A DNA stretch of 64,000 bases, from positions 52,509,798 to 52,573,797 of the forward strand of contig OX326957.1 in assembly GCA_946800325.1 (NCBI GenBank). Direction: 5' to 3'. This stretch comes from Luzula sylvatica (lineage: Eukaryota; Streptophyta; Magnoliopsida; Poales; Juncaceae). A program made the position numbers and the translations under genes. A model generated the notes under the pieces. That model was not told the DNA's origin and did not search any database. It worked only from the letters and a program-made list of their open reading frames with translations. Below, piece after piece: positions 1 to 12,406 of this stretch (the first letter of the stretch is position 1; the number at the start of each line of letters is the position of its first letter).

Positions 1-74
1 CCATACTGTGATCATGAATTTTAAGTGAAAGAAAAATAAGATAGTGTAATTGATTTTATTTCAATAAATTGTAG

Positions 75-2155
75 GGAGAACAACAAACAAAGGAGAAAGA
101 AAAGGTGAAAATGGAGGCACCTGAAAGAGAAATAAAAATGGAAACGATTTCTCAAACACTTCCTACTGATTTAAAGAATGCTCAGAAGGGAAAGAAATCA
201 AAACCTCCCAAAAACAAACGATTCGTTTCTGACGGTACAATTGATGGTAATTTATTATTCCTTCTTTTTTGCAAAATGATTCCATTATGTTTTTATGTTG
301 ATTTAATTAATTTTCTTGCTTCCAGGAGATCCTAATAATGCTGGTAATTGTCGATACGATAGTTCCTTAGGTACTCAAGTTTAAATTCAATTTCAAATCA
401 TTTTTACTTGATATAATGTATTACTTTGAATTATTTATTCATTATTTCAAAAAATTACTTAATCAGGATTATTAACAAAGAAGTTTCTAAATTTGCTTCA
501 AAGAGCTGAAGATGGTACACTCGATTTGAATAAAGCTGCCGAAACTTTGGAGGTATTATCTTTTTCATTTCGTTTACTATCGTTAACTTTTTTTATATTT
601 TTTTAATAAATGCTGATTTTTATGTATTTATTCGTAACAGGTACAAAAGAGGAGGATATATGATATAACTAATGTTCTAGAAGGAGTTGATTTAATCGAG
701 AAGAAATTGAAGAATATGATTCGTTGGAAGTAATAATGATATTTCCTTATATCTCAGTATTTTGTTACAAATTCATCTTTATTTATTGAAATGGTAAATA
801 GATAATATCGTTGTGTTAATTATAGGGGATATGATATGTCAAGGCCAAAACAGATAGAAGAACAAATTAATTCCTTAAAGGTGAATTATTTTTTTTTACT
901 AGAACTATTTTGCACATTTATGCTTATTTTTTCTTCTTCTCATTTTTGATTGTTTTGCTTAATTATATCATCGTTCTAAATTTGGGGATTTTAAACAGTC
1001 TGAACTGGATTCTCGTCGAATGGAAGAAATTCGATTGGATGGAATGATAAGGTTTGTTATTTAGTGTTCTTTTGAAAATGCATCTTTTTGCAATTGACTC
1101 CCTCCTTTGTTTCTAATTTGAGTTCTAATCCTTCTTATTTTCTGGTTTGTAGAGATATGAAAGATAATTTGCAAGAGTTCTCTCTGGATGAAAACAACCA
1201 AAGGTGATATTTATATTTCAAATAACACACAAGTTTTGTTTATTTGTAATGGAGATCTCCATTTTGAACCTCTATTATATCATTTAATATCACTAAAATG
1301 ATTGATTATTATTTTTTCTTTACTTTTAGATGGCTTTTCCTCTCAAAAGAAGACATTAATAATATACCATGCTTGCAGGTTTTTCTCTTCTTTTTGCTCT
1401 AGACTTATATCATAATAAACTTTCTTATTCTTTTTTTTTTTTCCTTCTTTTTAATCTTTCACAATGAAATTTTACATAAAAACCCCTCATTAATTGCAGA
1501 ATTCAACATTGATTGCAATAAAAGCTCCTCATGGTACAAGTGTTGAAGTCCCCGACCCAGACGAGGTTCTTAATACAAACATTGAATTAAAGCATAATTT
1601 TAATTTCTTGAATTTTTGTAATATAAAACAATATATTTTTTTATACTAATTAATGTAAAAAAATACAGGGTTTAGAGATCCAAAGACATTATCAGATTTT
1701 AATGCGAAGCTCTACTGGTCCAGTTGGTTGCTACTTAATTAGGTCAATAATCAAATCTCTATATTCTAATTTCATAAACATACACATTGTTTCAAATTCA
1801 AAAGAAATATTTTAATATGATATATATTTTTTTTCTTTCAATCAGTAATAATGAAGAGAGACCCGAAACTTCATATCAAAATAATATGCCTTCAGAAGAA
1901 GATAATAATAATAAAGTAGCATTCAAAGGTTGTTCATATCCATATATATCTTCAGACGATAATAATAATGTTGATGGTGTCATGCGAATTACTCCTTCAA
2001 ATGATAATGTAAGTGACCCAAAACAATACAGGGGCTTTTTTGCAAATTTCTCTTTACTTATTTCTTTACTTTTTTTGGGGAGAGGACAGATGGATGCGGA
2101 TTATTGGTTATCATCTGATCTTGGAGTTAGTATAACAGAAACATGGGGGACTTGA
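75..2155 (+). CDS. E2F: E2F transcription factor, 12 exons visible, 5' end outside window
   Basis: Plant E2F cell-cycle transcription factor; E2Fs bind DNA with a DP partner and are restrained by retinoblastoma-related protein. Exons read from GT/AG sites: 75-246, 326-370, 467-552, 641-729, 826-880, 999-1051, 1153-1203, 1330-1378, 1500-1565, 1669-1742, 1846-2008, 2090-2155. They join in one frame of 322 residues plus TGA. Exons 2-4 encode the winged-helix domain, with the hallmarks [32 protein letters not shown] and NVLEG. Exons 5-7 encode the leucine-rich dimerisation region. Later exons give the marked-box region ([28 protein letters not shown]). The last exon ends [16 protein letters not shown], the kind of acidic aromatic motif that binds RBR. 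The first visible exon opens at an AG acceptor (position 74) and is open upstream, so the true start is outside. No disabling change seen. Expression is not shown. Confidence 0.88.
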
Positions 2156-2600
2156 TAAGTTCTTTCCTTATATACGGAATCACGATCAAAACTTGGGTGT
2201 AAATTCTAATTTGCCAGATTTCCAGGGGTGAAATTGAAAATTTACAAGAAAGGTTATGAATTATGATAAATAGGGTATGTTAGGCAGAATGTTTATTTTC
2301 TTTGTATATTATTATTATGTGGGCTTATTTTTCTGTATATTTAATAAAGGAAGGAAAGAAAGATATGTAATGTATATTCTGTTTTATTCTAAGTAGATGA
2401 TATACTTTTTTGTTCGTTTAAATAAACTGTTTGTATTATGGCCTGGTCCTTTGTTTAGATGAACTTATAAGAATAAGATAGTAAGGTTTATTTTCATTTG
2501 GTTGCGAGACAATAGCAATTAATGATAATACTAATCAAATATTATCACGCGACATTAACTAATTGATATGAGTTTGTGATGATATATAATTGCCATAATA
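2156..2600. other. E2F 3' flank, convergent intergenic region
   Basis: AT-rich sequence after the E2F stop, probably 3' UTR and terminator. The same sequence recurs downstream at 5117-5535 and 59600-60050, and as part of each unit of the 25275-27128 tandem array. Those matches show that this flank was carried along in repeated duplications. No separate gene seen. Confidence 0.6.
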
Positions 2601-2611
2601 CATTGGTACTG

Positions 2612-3480
2612 TTATTTATTTATGCTAATAAAGATGCTACTAAAAAAGAGATTCCTACTGATAAACGCATCAAGATGTTGAAATGAATAGCATGCGATGA
2701 AATCCATATTCCACTCATCTCGTAAATCCAAATCCCACTTCTCTGTAAAATACCAATCCCAGGGATCTCGAATGCAACGGGACTTGAAATCGAGCCCACT
2801 ACAATCGACTAATATATATATCTCCTTCAAAGAATACCAAAATTTGATAAGCGTCTTCACCGTAACAAGTAGGATTATCAATAAGAGTCCATGAATCATC
2901 TCCTGGATGACATACGACTAGTGTAGAGGAGATCATCATTGTGGCAGCAATCATTTTGCAATCGTCTGATACCACAAGCTTGCATAACGCAGCTCGTCTG
3001 AGCGCTCGATAGCGTAGGTTGGTTCTGGGAGTTGGATGTTTTGTCCAGTCAGAGGATTAATGAGGCTAAGTTCAAAGTTCGATTCATCTATCGCTACTAA
3101 CCAACCGTTAGTACACGTGTGAATGAATTTACCTTTTATCTCCGGTAAATTGAACTCTATCATTTCCGATTTAAAGACATCATAAAGCATGCAAGTCTGT
3201 GTTTCGTAGTTGCATGGGAGTAGGAGAAACGGATAATTTTCTTGAAATGGACCGTGCTCTTCCTTTGTGATTTGGTACCACTCCTTGGAAGCAGATGCAA
3301 ACTTATGGTGATGAGGGTAGAACCGTAATTTTGACACAATTAGACGGCTAATGTCAGTTTGCATCTCTGACCAGTCCCGCATCTTTTTCTCCTTCCGAGA
3401 ACTATCCAATCGGGTTAGGCCGTTTGATGACACTACACTCGTGGGAAAAACAGATGCTTCGAAGCCTCATGCCTGAAAAT
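2612..3480 (-). pseudogene. F-box/DUF295 (KIB-like) pseudogene, copy A
   Basis: Reverse-strand relative of plant F-box proteins with a DUF295 beta-propeller, normally about 370 residues; such proteins are substrate adaptors of SCF ubiquitin ligases. The N-terminal F-box is readable from about 3433 (DWSEMQTDISRLIVSKL, then KEWYQIT). DUF295 motifs follow: LLLPCNYETQTCMLYDV, NLPEIKGKF, NGWLVA, LSLINPLTGQNIQLPEP. After TYAIERS the frame shifts through a deletion relative to the copy at 60140-61375, ending the 160-residue ORF. The remainder to about 2612 continues in another frame (VCHPGDDSWTLID-like) with a further deletion and no proper C terminus. It lies tail-to-tail with E2F, as in copies B and C. 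Confidence 0.8.
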
Positions 3481-3496
3481 AAGAAACATAACAAAA

Positions 3497-3803
3497 ATGA
3501 TGTTAGAAGTAGTAAATGGACATCTCCATTTATAATTAAATGGAGATAATGATGACAAAAAATGTAGTTAGTGGTTGTTAGTGGATGTATAAAATTGTTA
3601 CTATTATGTGTATACATAGATGATCATTGAATTGAGTAATTAAGTTTTTTCAAAAAAAAAGAATTGAGTAATTAAGCAATATATTAATTTTTTTTTGAAT
3701 AAAAAGCAATATATTAACCAAACGATTTTATTCTTGTCTTCAATATTCTTTCTATTTATCTCTTCTTAATATATTTCTAAACCCTCCATTATCAAATTTA
3801 ATA
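3497..3803. mobile_element. Insertion of about 300 bp relative to copy B, possible MITE
   Basis: F-box upstream sequence is continuous in copy B (around 6362-6375) but interrupted here. AAATGA stands on both sides of the interruption, so a short target duplication is possible. Inside is AT-rich DNA with duplicated words such as GAATTGAGTAATTAAG and GCAATATATTAA. No coding content; superfamily not identified. Confidence 0.35.
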
Positions 3804-3913
3804 AATGAGCATAAAAAAATACAATTAGACATGAAAAAATGTGGACTTGCTGAAAACAGAAAAAAGTTGTCATTTTTGGTACAGTGGTACTAGATAACTC
3901 TTAATTCATTAAA

Positions 3914-4258
3914 GGAATTTTTTTTAAAACCCCCCTAACCTTTTTCGATATTCTAATCCCCCCCCAATCTTTTTGAAAATTCCAAAAAACTCTCTCAAAC
4001 AGACTTTTTGTTTACAATTCTCCCCTATAGGGATTAAATCTAACTTTGGATGGGGTTAAATATTTTTGGACCAACTTACCCTTCTATTTTCATATTTTAT
4101 AATTACAATATATTTTTTTTAATTATATTTTATTAATTCTGAAAAATCTCATAAATATTTTTAACAAAATAATTAAAAAAAATGAAATTATTATGTGTTA
4201 TAGTTTTATTATTTTAATATTCATTTATTATTTTTGTCAAGAAAAACAAACAACAAAG
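3914..4258. mobile_element. Left half of a Mutator-like MITE
   Basis: Starts GGAATTTTTTTTAAAACC and carries the spaced C-runs preceded by AAA that typify the terminal repeats of the complete element at 12407-13106. Only one terminal inverted repeat is present; the copia LTR begins at 4259. A similar lone right half lies at 63240-63430. Confidence 0.5.
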
Positions 4259-4631
4259 TGTAACGATAACCGAAGTTAACAATAATACAACCACACATTG
4301 CACTCGCCAAGGATCACAACCGAAATATAGAAGAAGAAACGATTCAATGGAACTTGAATTTTATTATAGAAGAAAGAGAGATAACAAAATATTTTCTGGT
4401 GTTCAAATGACACAAACTAGATCCCTATTTATAGACTACATGGTTCATTAACATAATTCCTCACTAGTGTGAACATGACTCTTCACTAGTGTCTATGATC
4501 CACGAATATGACTCTTCACTAGTGTGAACATAACCTTTCACATGTGTCCAGAACATTCATGAACATGACCTTTCACACATACATGCATAATAAACCTTTA
4601 TTAATATAAAATACTACTTTATAAATTAACA
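4259..4631 (-). repeat. Copia 3' LTR
   Basis: Begins TGTAACGATAACC on the plus strand and ends TTAACA, giving TGT...ACA ends. On the reverse strand it directly follows a polypurine tract (AAGTGGGAG) after the pol stop. About 373 bp. The partner 5' LTR is missing, so this is the 3' end of a truncated element. Confidence 0.65.
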
Positions 4632-4638
4632 CTCCCAC

Positions 4639-5115
4639 TTAAAGTGTATTTTTGGACACGAGCCCCAACTTGACTCGCAACAGCTCAAAAGACCCCTTGG
4701 AGAGAGACTTCGTGAAGATATCCGCCACGTTGTATTTACTTCTCACCTCCATAACTTCAATGATTCCATCAAGCACCTTTTCTCGAATGAAGTGATGTTC
4801 AATCTCGATATGTTTGGTCCTTGCATGGCAAACTGGATTAGTTGCTAACTTTAGAGCACTTTGGTTATCGCCTTGAATATTCGTCGGATAAGAAATGACT
4901 TCATTGATATCCTCGACCAAACGCCTTAACCAAACACATTCTTGTGCGGCAAGCGACGATGCCTTGTACTCTGCTTCGGTAGTTGAAAGCGAAACTGAAT
5001 CTTGTCTCTTGCTACACCATGAAACACACGCAGAACCGCAAAAGAATACATAACCGGATGTAGACCTCCGATCATCCAAATCATCACCCATATCAGCATC
5101 AGCATATCCATTTAA
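4639..5115 (-). pseudogene. Ty1/copia pol, RNase H C-terminal fragment
   Basis: Reverse-strand ORF encoding the copia RNase H domain. Motifs in order: [67 protein letters not shown], and the closing [11 protein letters not shown]. The catalytic Asp/Glu/Asp positions are present. The frame is open to its 5' edge at about 5115, where it stops abruptly against E2F 3' flank sequence with a few shared bases (ATCAC). Gag, protease, integrase and reverse transcriptase are absent, so this is a 5'-truncated fragment and cannot transpose itself. Confidence 0.85.
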
Positions 5116-5116
5116 A

Positions 5117-5535
5117 TCACGATCAAAACTTGGGTGTAAATTGTAATTTGCCAGATTTCCAAGGATGAAATTGAAAATTTACAAAAAAGATTATGATAAA
5201 TATGATAATGTTAGGCAATGTTTATTTTCTTTGTATATCATTATTATATGGGTTATTTTGCTGTATATTTAATAAAAATATGAAAAAAATATGTAATGTA
5301 TATTATGTTTTATTCTAAGTAGATTATATAGTTTTTGTTTATTTAAATATACTCTTGTATTATGGTCCGGTACTTTGTTTAGATGAACTTACTAATAAGA
5401 ATAAGTTAGTAAGGTTTATTTTCATTTTGTTGCGAGACAATAACAATTAATGATAATACTGATCAAATATCATATCACGCGACATTAACTAATTGATACG
5501 AGTTTATGATGATATATAATTGCCATAACACATTA
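5117..5535. repeat. Duplicate of the E2F 3' flank
   Basis: From TCACGATCAAAACTTGGG onward this matches the E2F downstream region at about 2176-2600 and its copy at about 59627-60050. It joins copia DNA on the left and F-box copy B on the right. It marks the start of a second partial E2F/F-box block. Confidence 0.8.
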
Positions 5536-6362
5536 TAGCATGCGAGTAAATCCATATCCCACTTACCTCTTGATATCCTAGTCCAGGGCCCTTGAATGCA
5601 ACGGGACTGGAAATAGAGCCCGCTACAATCCACTTTTACTACATAACCACCATCACGTCTCGTAACATATATATTTCCTTCAAAGAATATCACATTTTCA
5701 TGAGCCTTAAGACCGACATTATTAATAAGAGTCCATGAATCATCTCCTGAATGACATACAACTAGTCTAGAGGAGTGCTTCGTTGTGCCACAAATCATTT
5801 TGCAATCTTCTGATACCACTAGCTTGCCCAACGCAGCTCGTTGGAGCGGATAAATGGCAAAGAACTCTTCACTTTGCTCGATAGCATAGGTTGGTTTTGG
5901 GAGTTGGATGTTTTGTCCAGACAGAGGATTAATGAGGCTAAGTTCCAAGTTCGATTCATCCATCACTACTAACCAACCGTTAGAACACGTGTGCATGAAT
6001 TTACCTTTTATCTCCGGTAAATTGAACTCTATCATTTCGGATCTAAAGACATTATAAAACATGCAAGTTTGCGTTTCGTAGTTGCATGGGAGTAGGAGAA
6101 GCGGGCAATTTTCTAGAAAGGGTCCGTGCTCTTGCTTTGTGATGTGGTACCACTTTTTCGAAGCCGACGCAAACTTACAGCGATAAGCGTAGTACCGTAA
6201 TTTTGACACAATTAGACCGCTAATGTCTGGTTGCATCTCTGACCAGTCCTGCATCTTTTCCTCCATCTGAGAACTATCCAATCGGGTTAGGCTGTTTGAT
6301 GGCACTACACTCAGTGGCAAAAATAAATGCTTTGATGCCTCAGGCCTGAAAACAAGAAACAT
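5475..6362 (-). pseudogene. F-box/DUF295 (KIB-like) copy B, C-terminally truncated
   Basis: Uninterrupted 295-residue ORF. An F-box (DWSEMQPDISGLIVSKL, KKWYHIT) is followed by the DUF295 region (LLLPCNYETQTCMFYNV, NGWLVVMDESNLELSLI, LGKLVVSEDCKMICG, VCHSGDDSWTLINN, VIFFEGNIYVTRRDGG). Relative to copy C it lacks about 485 bp just after DLLACY. The C-terminal part of the propeller is therefore replaced by a short tail translated from E2F flank antisense. The first Met overlaps an intron-like TTTTCAG; the more likely start is the later Met in MEEKMQDW. SCF adaptor activity would need the missing propeller, so I treat it as non-functional, though a truncated protein could be made. Confidence 0.75.
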
Positions 6363-6955
6363 AACAAAAAATGAGTATAAAAGAATACAATTAGACCTGA
6401 AAAAATGCGGAGTTGCTGAAAACAGAAAAAAGTTGTCACCTTTGGTACTAGATAACTCTTAATTCATTAAATTTGAAGGAAAAACAACAAAAACAAAATA
6501 TAGCTAATAATTCTAATTTATACACGAATAACAACAAATAAAACGAATCAACGTAAACAGGAAAAGGTTCGGATCTTTTGTACTCAGTAGTGTACAAATA
6601 AAAAAGCTAAAATCTTTTGTAGCTAATTAATTGGTAAATTGACAAAAGAAAAGAGAAACTACTAACTAGTAGTACCGGCAACTGGAAGAAAACATCTTCG
6701 TAGAGAAGAGATGAATGAAGTTAGATACAATGACAAATTACTTGCTAATATTCTCAGACCATTCAATTTGGCTCGATATTTTAGCGTGATTATGCTCTCT
6801 TCCTTTTATTTTAAACCAGATCGACGAAATACTTCTTATTCATCTCCCTCGCCGGCCGGATAAAAAAATAAAAAATGGAAAGCATTGGCTTAATTAGGAA
6901 TGGTCGATTGAATGAATGTCTTCGCTTTTATGACTTTACTACCACGTGACTAACC
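6363..6955. other. F-box upstream region, block B
   Basis: Non-coding sequence upstream of the reverse-strand F-box copy. It matches 61376-61960 and, inverted, parts of 30640-31580. It contains the words GATCGACGAAATAC and CCTCGCCGGCCGGATAA. Promoter activity is plausible from position but not shown. Confidence 0.5.
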
Positions 6956-7320
6956 TAAATAAACATGAAATTTAGTATTTTGTTATGAAAATTCTTTAGT
7001 CATTTAACAAAAAATTCTCTTCTTTATGCAAACTAAAATACTATTAATTTTTTGTTATATATTTAATTGTTCCAATTAATTATTTGATTTGTTTTCAGAT
7101 TATATGATTATGTCAAATTACACTCACATGAATTATAATATAATTGTATGAATTAAGTATCCATCTATTATCCATCTATTGTCAATAAAATTTGAATTTA
7201 TTCAAATTATATCCTTACATATAAAATATTTTTTATTTACGCAATTTGATTATTCAACTTAATGTTGGCACTTGATGAACTAATTTTAAGAATAATTATT
7301 AAATTGTGTTTACTCAAAAT

Positions 7321-8290
7321 ATAATCCGATCCAAATAAAACGATCCGGTCTGTCCAAATACGAACCTAAATTTGAATAAAAAAAATATTAAAAAATCAAA
7401 GATCCTAAAACGAAATCGATCCGAAACTGAATTACCCGAACAAAACACCGAGCCAAAACCGAATGACCCGAATTCGAAATCGAACCGAAACCGAATGACC
7501 CAAATCCGAAATCGAACTTAAACCGAATGAACCGAACCCGAAATAGAACCAAAACAGAATGACCACAAATCCAAACGATCCGAAACTTGAAATGACCCAA
7601 AACCTAACTGACCATAAACCCTAATGACTAAATCCCAATTTTCGAAAACATGCATGATACGAATGATATATTATAAAAAAAAAAATATTATATATTATTG
7701 CTACAACGTGTAATAGCATAATCGTATAATCACACTAAAAATAATGTATATCAGTAATTGAATGTGCGAATTAACACTACAATAAATCGTATACAAACCA
7801 ACTATGAGTGTAAATATGAATGACGAAAATCCTAATCACCAAAATGATATATCTATTTTATCAAATTTTAAATTAATCCGTATTAGAATAATTCGAGAAT
7901 CCGCATGATTCGAAAAGTAAATTTCCAGAAACCAGAAAATCAAATATCCCGAAATCCGAACGACTCGAAAAGAAAACGACCCTGAACTAAACGATCCAGA
8001 AATGAATGACCTGAAATCGAAACGATCCGGAACAGAACAACCCGAAAATAAAAATGATCCTGAACCGAACAATCCGAAAATAAAAACGATCCGCAACCGA
8101 ATGGCTCGAAAACCAAAATGACCTGAAAATCGTAATTATTCGGAATCGAATGACTCGAAAATCAAAACGACCTGAAACCGAATAACTCGCAAATCGAACG
8201 GTCCACACCTCGAATGACCCGTTAATTGAAATGAGCGGCAAACCGAAATGACCCGACCGAACACGAACTAAACCCTCCGATTACCGTCTC
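7321..8290. repeat. Degenerate CCGAA/ATGACC minisatellite
   Basis: Two stretches (about 7321-7625 and 7905-8290) made of variants of CCGAAAC-CGAATGACC. The short ORFs across it are translations of the repeat, not genes. The stretch between is AT-rich with no feature seen. The whole 6955-10515 segment interrupts sequence that is continuous around 61970. Confidence 0.7.
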
Positions 8291-8399
8291 GACTCACAAT
8301 ATACACGAACTTGTTGCATCATGATTTCCACAATCACTGATGTTAGCTTCTTGCATTTAATATATTGATGGAAGTGTATTTCAAGTTTACATGTATATG

Positions 8400-10320
8400 G
8401 AACAAATGGAGTTTTAAGCAATAGAGCTTTATTTTGTGTTGAAATACATGTAAATCAAAATCCCTCGAATAATCTAACTCAAGGGTAGTTATCAAGAAAC
8501 CCTAGCCGATCAGATCTACAACCGAATCCGGCCACCGATCGTCCTCGCCGGGCGGGCGTTGGGCGACGCTCCTCCATCTTCCAACAGACAGTGACAGTGA
8601 CAGTAAACAGTGCACTTTTGTGCGATTTTTTCTCTTTTTTTCTTCTTCTTCTTCTCGCAATTTCAGCCACATCCACCTAATCTCGACAGATCCGGGTACC
8701 CTCTATCAGATCAGACACCACTGCCTCCTATTTCGTTGTCAATTAGTCGAGACACGGTCTTCAGATCCGTACCTTCGAAACGCACGTACTACATCGACCA
8801 ATTTCTACTCAGACGCTCTCAGACCTCTCCTATCTTGATTCTGATATCGAAATCTTATTTTCGATCGCATCTGCCGCCTGCCACCACTCCGATCACCTTT
8901 GCCGCCCACTCCGTGCCCCTGATTTCGACAATAGATTTCGACAATTGCACCAAACAGCCCTCTGATTTCGACAGTGACAGTAGATTTCGACAATAGATTT
9001 CGACAATTACACCAAACAGCCCTCTGATTTCGACAGTGACAGTAGATTTCGACAGTGCACTTTTTTGTGCGATTTTCATCTGATTCTCGACTGATCTGAT
9101 CTGATTCACATTTGATTTCGATCAATTTCTCTGATCTGATCTAATTCTCATCTGGTTCTCCTCTGATTTCGATCAATTTCTTTGATCTGATCTGATTCTC
9201 CTCTGATTTGAAATTACAATTCTATCATCTATTTGCGATCAAGTGGTTTCTAGCGATCAAGTTCTACAAATCTCAGAGTATTGTGATAAGATATTGTGAT
9301 TTGAAGTTGTGATTTGGGGGAGAAGAAAATGGTTTGACGACGAGGAAGTGACGTGGCAGTTGAAGAAGAGGTGACGTGGTGACGATCGTTCCTTGCCGGC
9401 AGCTACTGGTGGCGACAATCTCGGTCCGGCGACTGTGGCTTCCTCTACTTGTGGGGTTGTTTTTGTTATTTTCAGGTTTAGACGCGAAGAAACCCCGGAG
9501 GCCCAGAAACTGCCGGATCGATCGACAACCGCAACATACCTCGCCAGTTCGCTATCAGTCAAAACCAGTCGCTGGTCCGTTTCTACTCGACTGATTGTTG
9601 TGGTCCTTTATCTCTCTCTGACCGTTTTGTACTGGTTCAATCGGGCCATACCGACCTACTCGACTGCTCGTGCACAAGACCCAATAACATCCTTTCTTCT
9701 GATCTAGTACGATCTGGTACGGCCTGGTACCAATCGTCGTCGGTCTCAATCGGTCTGGACGTGCACGGCAACCGGTCTCAATAGCCGGATTGTGAGGTAT
9801 CAAATATCAATAACCGGTCTCAATTGGTATGGTACGGATAAATCGGTTTGGTACGGTACGGATCCATCCAATCTCAATGACGAGGATAAATCAGTTGTTC
9901 GATGCACGCTACGGATACCGGCCATCTCGGCCATCCCATCTCGCATTCATATCACATTCATCTCGAAAGAGTCGCTCCAACGGTTTCACTCGTTTTAACC
10001 GATCCACTCTCATTTCCTACGCAAAACTTGATCAAGAAATTTTTTCTCGATTCACAATTATTATCTCGTTGGAGTCTTCAAGAAACCGAGGTTTAAGCAT
10101 TGTTTATCGATGCCATATTTATGAAGAAAATTGTGAAAATATTTATATCGAGGAATTTTTCTTGTATTAGAGTTTATGTAATATGTTATATAATTAAGTG
10201 ATATAGGCTTAAAGTGTTTAAAGCCGTCTACTTTCTCGACATGTGATTTTGTACGAAAACTCTATGTAATGTGTCAATGTATATATGCTTACGGGCTTTT
10301 TTGCAAAAAAAAAAAAAAAA
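8400..10320 (+). mobile_element. Retroposed 1.9-kb sequence with poly(A) tail and 15-bp target duplication
   Basis: Flanked by perfect copies of GTTTACATGTATATG at 8385-8399 and 10321-10335. The right copy directly follows a run of about 16 A, the mark of LINE-type target-primed insertion. The 3' end (TTACGGGCTTTTTTGC before the A run) resembles the 3' end of the window's LINE (CCACGGGCCTTTCTTC). The body is richer in G+C than its surroundings. It contains a pyrimidine tract (8630-8655), a tandem repeat (8921-9060) and repeated TCTGATCTGAT words (9080-9200). No convincing ORF or known domain. It could be a processed transcript or a non-autonomous retroelement; identity unknown. Confidence 0.65.
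8921..9060. repeat. Tandem repeat of about 62 bp
   Basis: Two adjacent near-identical units built from GATTTCGACAGTGACAG, TAGATTTCGACAAT and CACCAAACAGCCCTC. They lie inside the retroposed segment. Confidence 0.7.
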
Positions 10321-10514
10321 GTTTACATGTATATGTATCGTGCACCGTGCACCGATTGTATACACTAACTAATTACATTGTACTTCAGACGAACACGTGT
10401 CAACTCTCTAGTGGTAGAAATGTTTTTTGTCCTCATTCTACGTTGGCTTTTTTTTTTTTTTTATTAAAACCCGTAGGTAAACATTCGCTCTTTCAATATA
10501 AGGTACAGATATGT

Positions 10515-11110
10515 TCCCTCTTGATTAGGATTTAGGGTGCATATGGTGGGCTTTAAGATTAGTTGGCCTTAGAATTTTTGAAATCTAAGTTCGATATTTT
10601 TTGAACTTGTTAATTGTCTTTCGGTTTGATTGATACTAAGCCATTATTTTAAAAAGAGCATTGCTAACACAATTCGCTCTTAACGCACGTTACGATCGTC
10701 AAATATCTTTTACGTTTATATTTATACATTTTTGTAACGATTTATAATAAAAACACTAATATTTATATATTTTTTTCAACAACAAATATTACAATATATA
10801 TAAATAATAATAAATAAGCTATAAATATCACTGATCTCATCCACGTTAAAAAAAATATAAATAAGTACAAAATTTGTATTTATAATATATAAAAAAGTAT
10901 AAATATGAAAGTAAACAATATATGGTGATTTGGCGTGCATTAAAAACGAAATACAATTTTTTTTTTTTCTTTTAAGAAATAATAATGTTCATTTATTTTC
11001 ATACGAACTTACAATTTTTGGGTCAACATTTCATTTTCAAGGTCGTCCACCTAACATCTTTTAGTACAGTAATTACTAATTAGTGTAAATTTCTGGTTTC
11101 TTCTATATGG
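10515..11110. repeat. Segmental duplicate of 61975-63030
   Basis: Starts at CCCTCTTGATTAGGATTTAGGG and follows the right-end copy through GGTTTGATTGATACTAA and ACGTTTATATTTATA. The right copy has a MITE inserted at ATACTAAC that is absent here. No gene seen. Confidence 0.7.
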
Positions 11111-11389
11111 TTTTATTTTAGTATATGTATATATTTGTTTGCATAAATGACATGAAAATATCTTTTTATGGTTTCTAAAATCTTGTCTTTTAAGCGGCTC
11201 AACCCCTTTTTAATGACATTAGGTAAGGATCTGTGCTTCCCTTTAATGACATTCAATCGCCTTATTGGGAAGGATTGCATGCATCAAATCAGGATTACAA
11301 GAACTCATATCTTATTTCAAATGATGATGATAATTCATAAAGACTACACAATCTATAATTACTTGTATTGTATGAATATATGAATTATA

Positions 11390-11536
11390 CAGAGGCGGCT
11401 CAAGTATGGAGATTGGAGGCGTTATAGCCTACATGCGGTGGTCCGAGACCCGAAAAGATTACAGGTCCAATATAAATTATATTAGATAATTTATTTCTCT
11501 TTAAACGGAGAACCATTCCATTCCATGTCTCTTCGT
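11390..11536. mobile_element. Possible hAT terminal remnant
   Basis: CAGAGGCGGCTCAAGTATGG resembles the CAGGGGCGGCTCAA terminus of the hAT element at 57493. No matching second end or target duplication found, so only a relic is proposed. Confidence 0.3.
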
Positions 11537-12068
11537 CTATGTCGCACGAATACGAATACGAGTATCGTATTCGACACGATACGAATACGACAATACAACG
11601 ATTTTCAAAAAATCACGAATACGAATACGGTTATATGATTATTATTTTAATATATTTATATCATATATAATTAATAAATATGTAATAAATTAAATAATAA
11701 ATTAATAATATTTTAAAATATCATGACAATAAATAATATAAACCAAACAATATACGTATCATAAAAATACCATAAACTTATTCTCGAAATATCCTATAAC
11801 TAATTTAGAAATATCCTATATAATTTACTTAAAAATATTATGTGCCAAAATATATAATGAGTCGAAATATCCTAAATGGAATATCCCAGTCATATCCTGG
11901 ACGTATCCCTAGCCGTATCCTGCCGTATCCTGACGTATCCCACCGTTTCGAAAAAAAAAATATTATAAAATTCGGATACGCCACGTGACGTATCCGAACC
12001 GTATCACACCCGTATATACGCATATCCTCAGAATACTTCTGTATTTTTGAAGTATCTGCGTAACATAG
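11537..12068. mobile_element. hAT-like MITE rich in GGATACG words
   Basis: Terminal inverted repeats CTATGTCGCACG and CTATGTTACGC (read inward from the right). The 8-bp flanks CTCTTCGT and CTCTCTAT match at only 5 of 8 positions. Subterminal regions are crowded with GTATCC/GGATAC words. Same family as 62098-62658, which has a perfect 8-bp duplication. No transposase. Confidence 0.7.
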
Positions 12069-12406
12069 CTCTCTATGCATCCACAACAAGACGACGTCAC
12101 TTGATTAAAAAAGTTTCGTGTTTTTTTATTTTACTCTTTAAATAAATATAGAAGATCCATTTTCACCCTAAATTTCATGTTTTTTCTTCCCAACTTATGT
12201 TTTCCGTCTTATTTTTATTATATTCATTAATAAAAAAATATATATTTTCGTATTTTCTTTCCAATCTCATTGTACTCATTAATTACTCCATTTTTTTTTA
12301 TGTACTATTTTCTTTTATGTCATTTTGGCTGTATTATTTTTTATCGTGGACACATAAAAATGTTTGCCATGTTTTATTTTCAATTTCATTGTACTCATTA
12401 ATTAAT

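Noticed and set aside
7388..8241. Several Phe/Arg/Ser-rich reverse ORFs
   Set aside because: They are translations of the CCGAA/ATGACC minisatellite in different frames; no start context or domain.
8610..9707. Overlapping ORFs of 70-130 codons in the GC-richer retroposed segment
   Set aside because: None has a recognisable domain; both strands are open across the tandem repeat, so coding is not supported.
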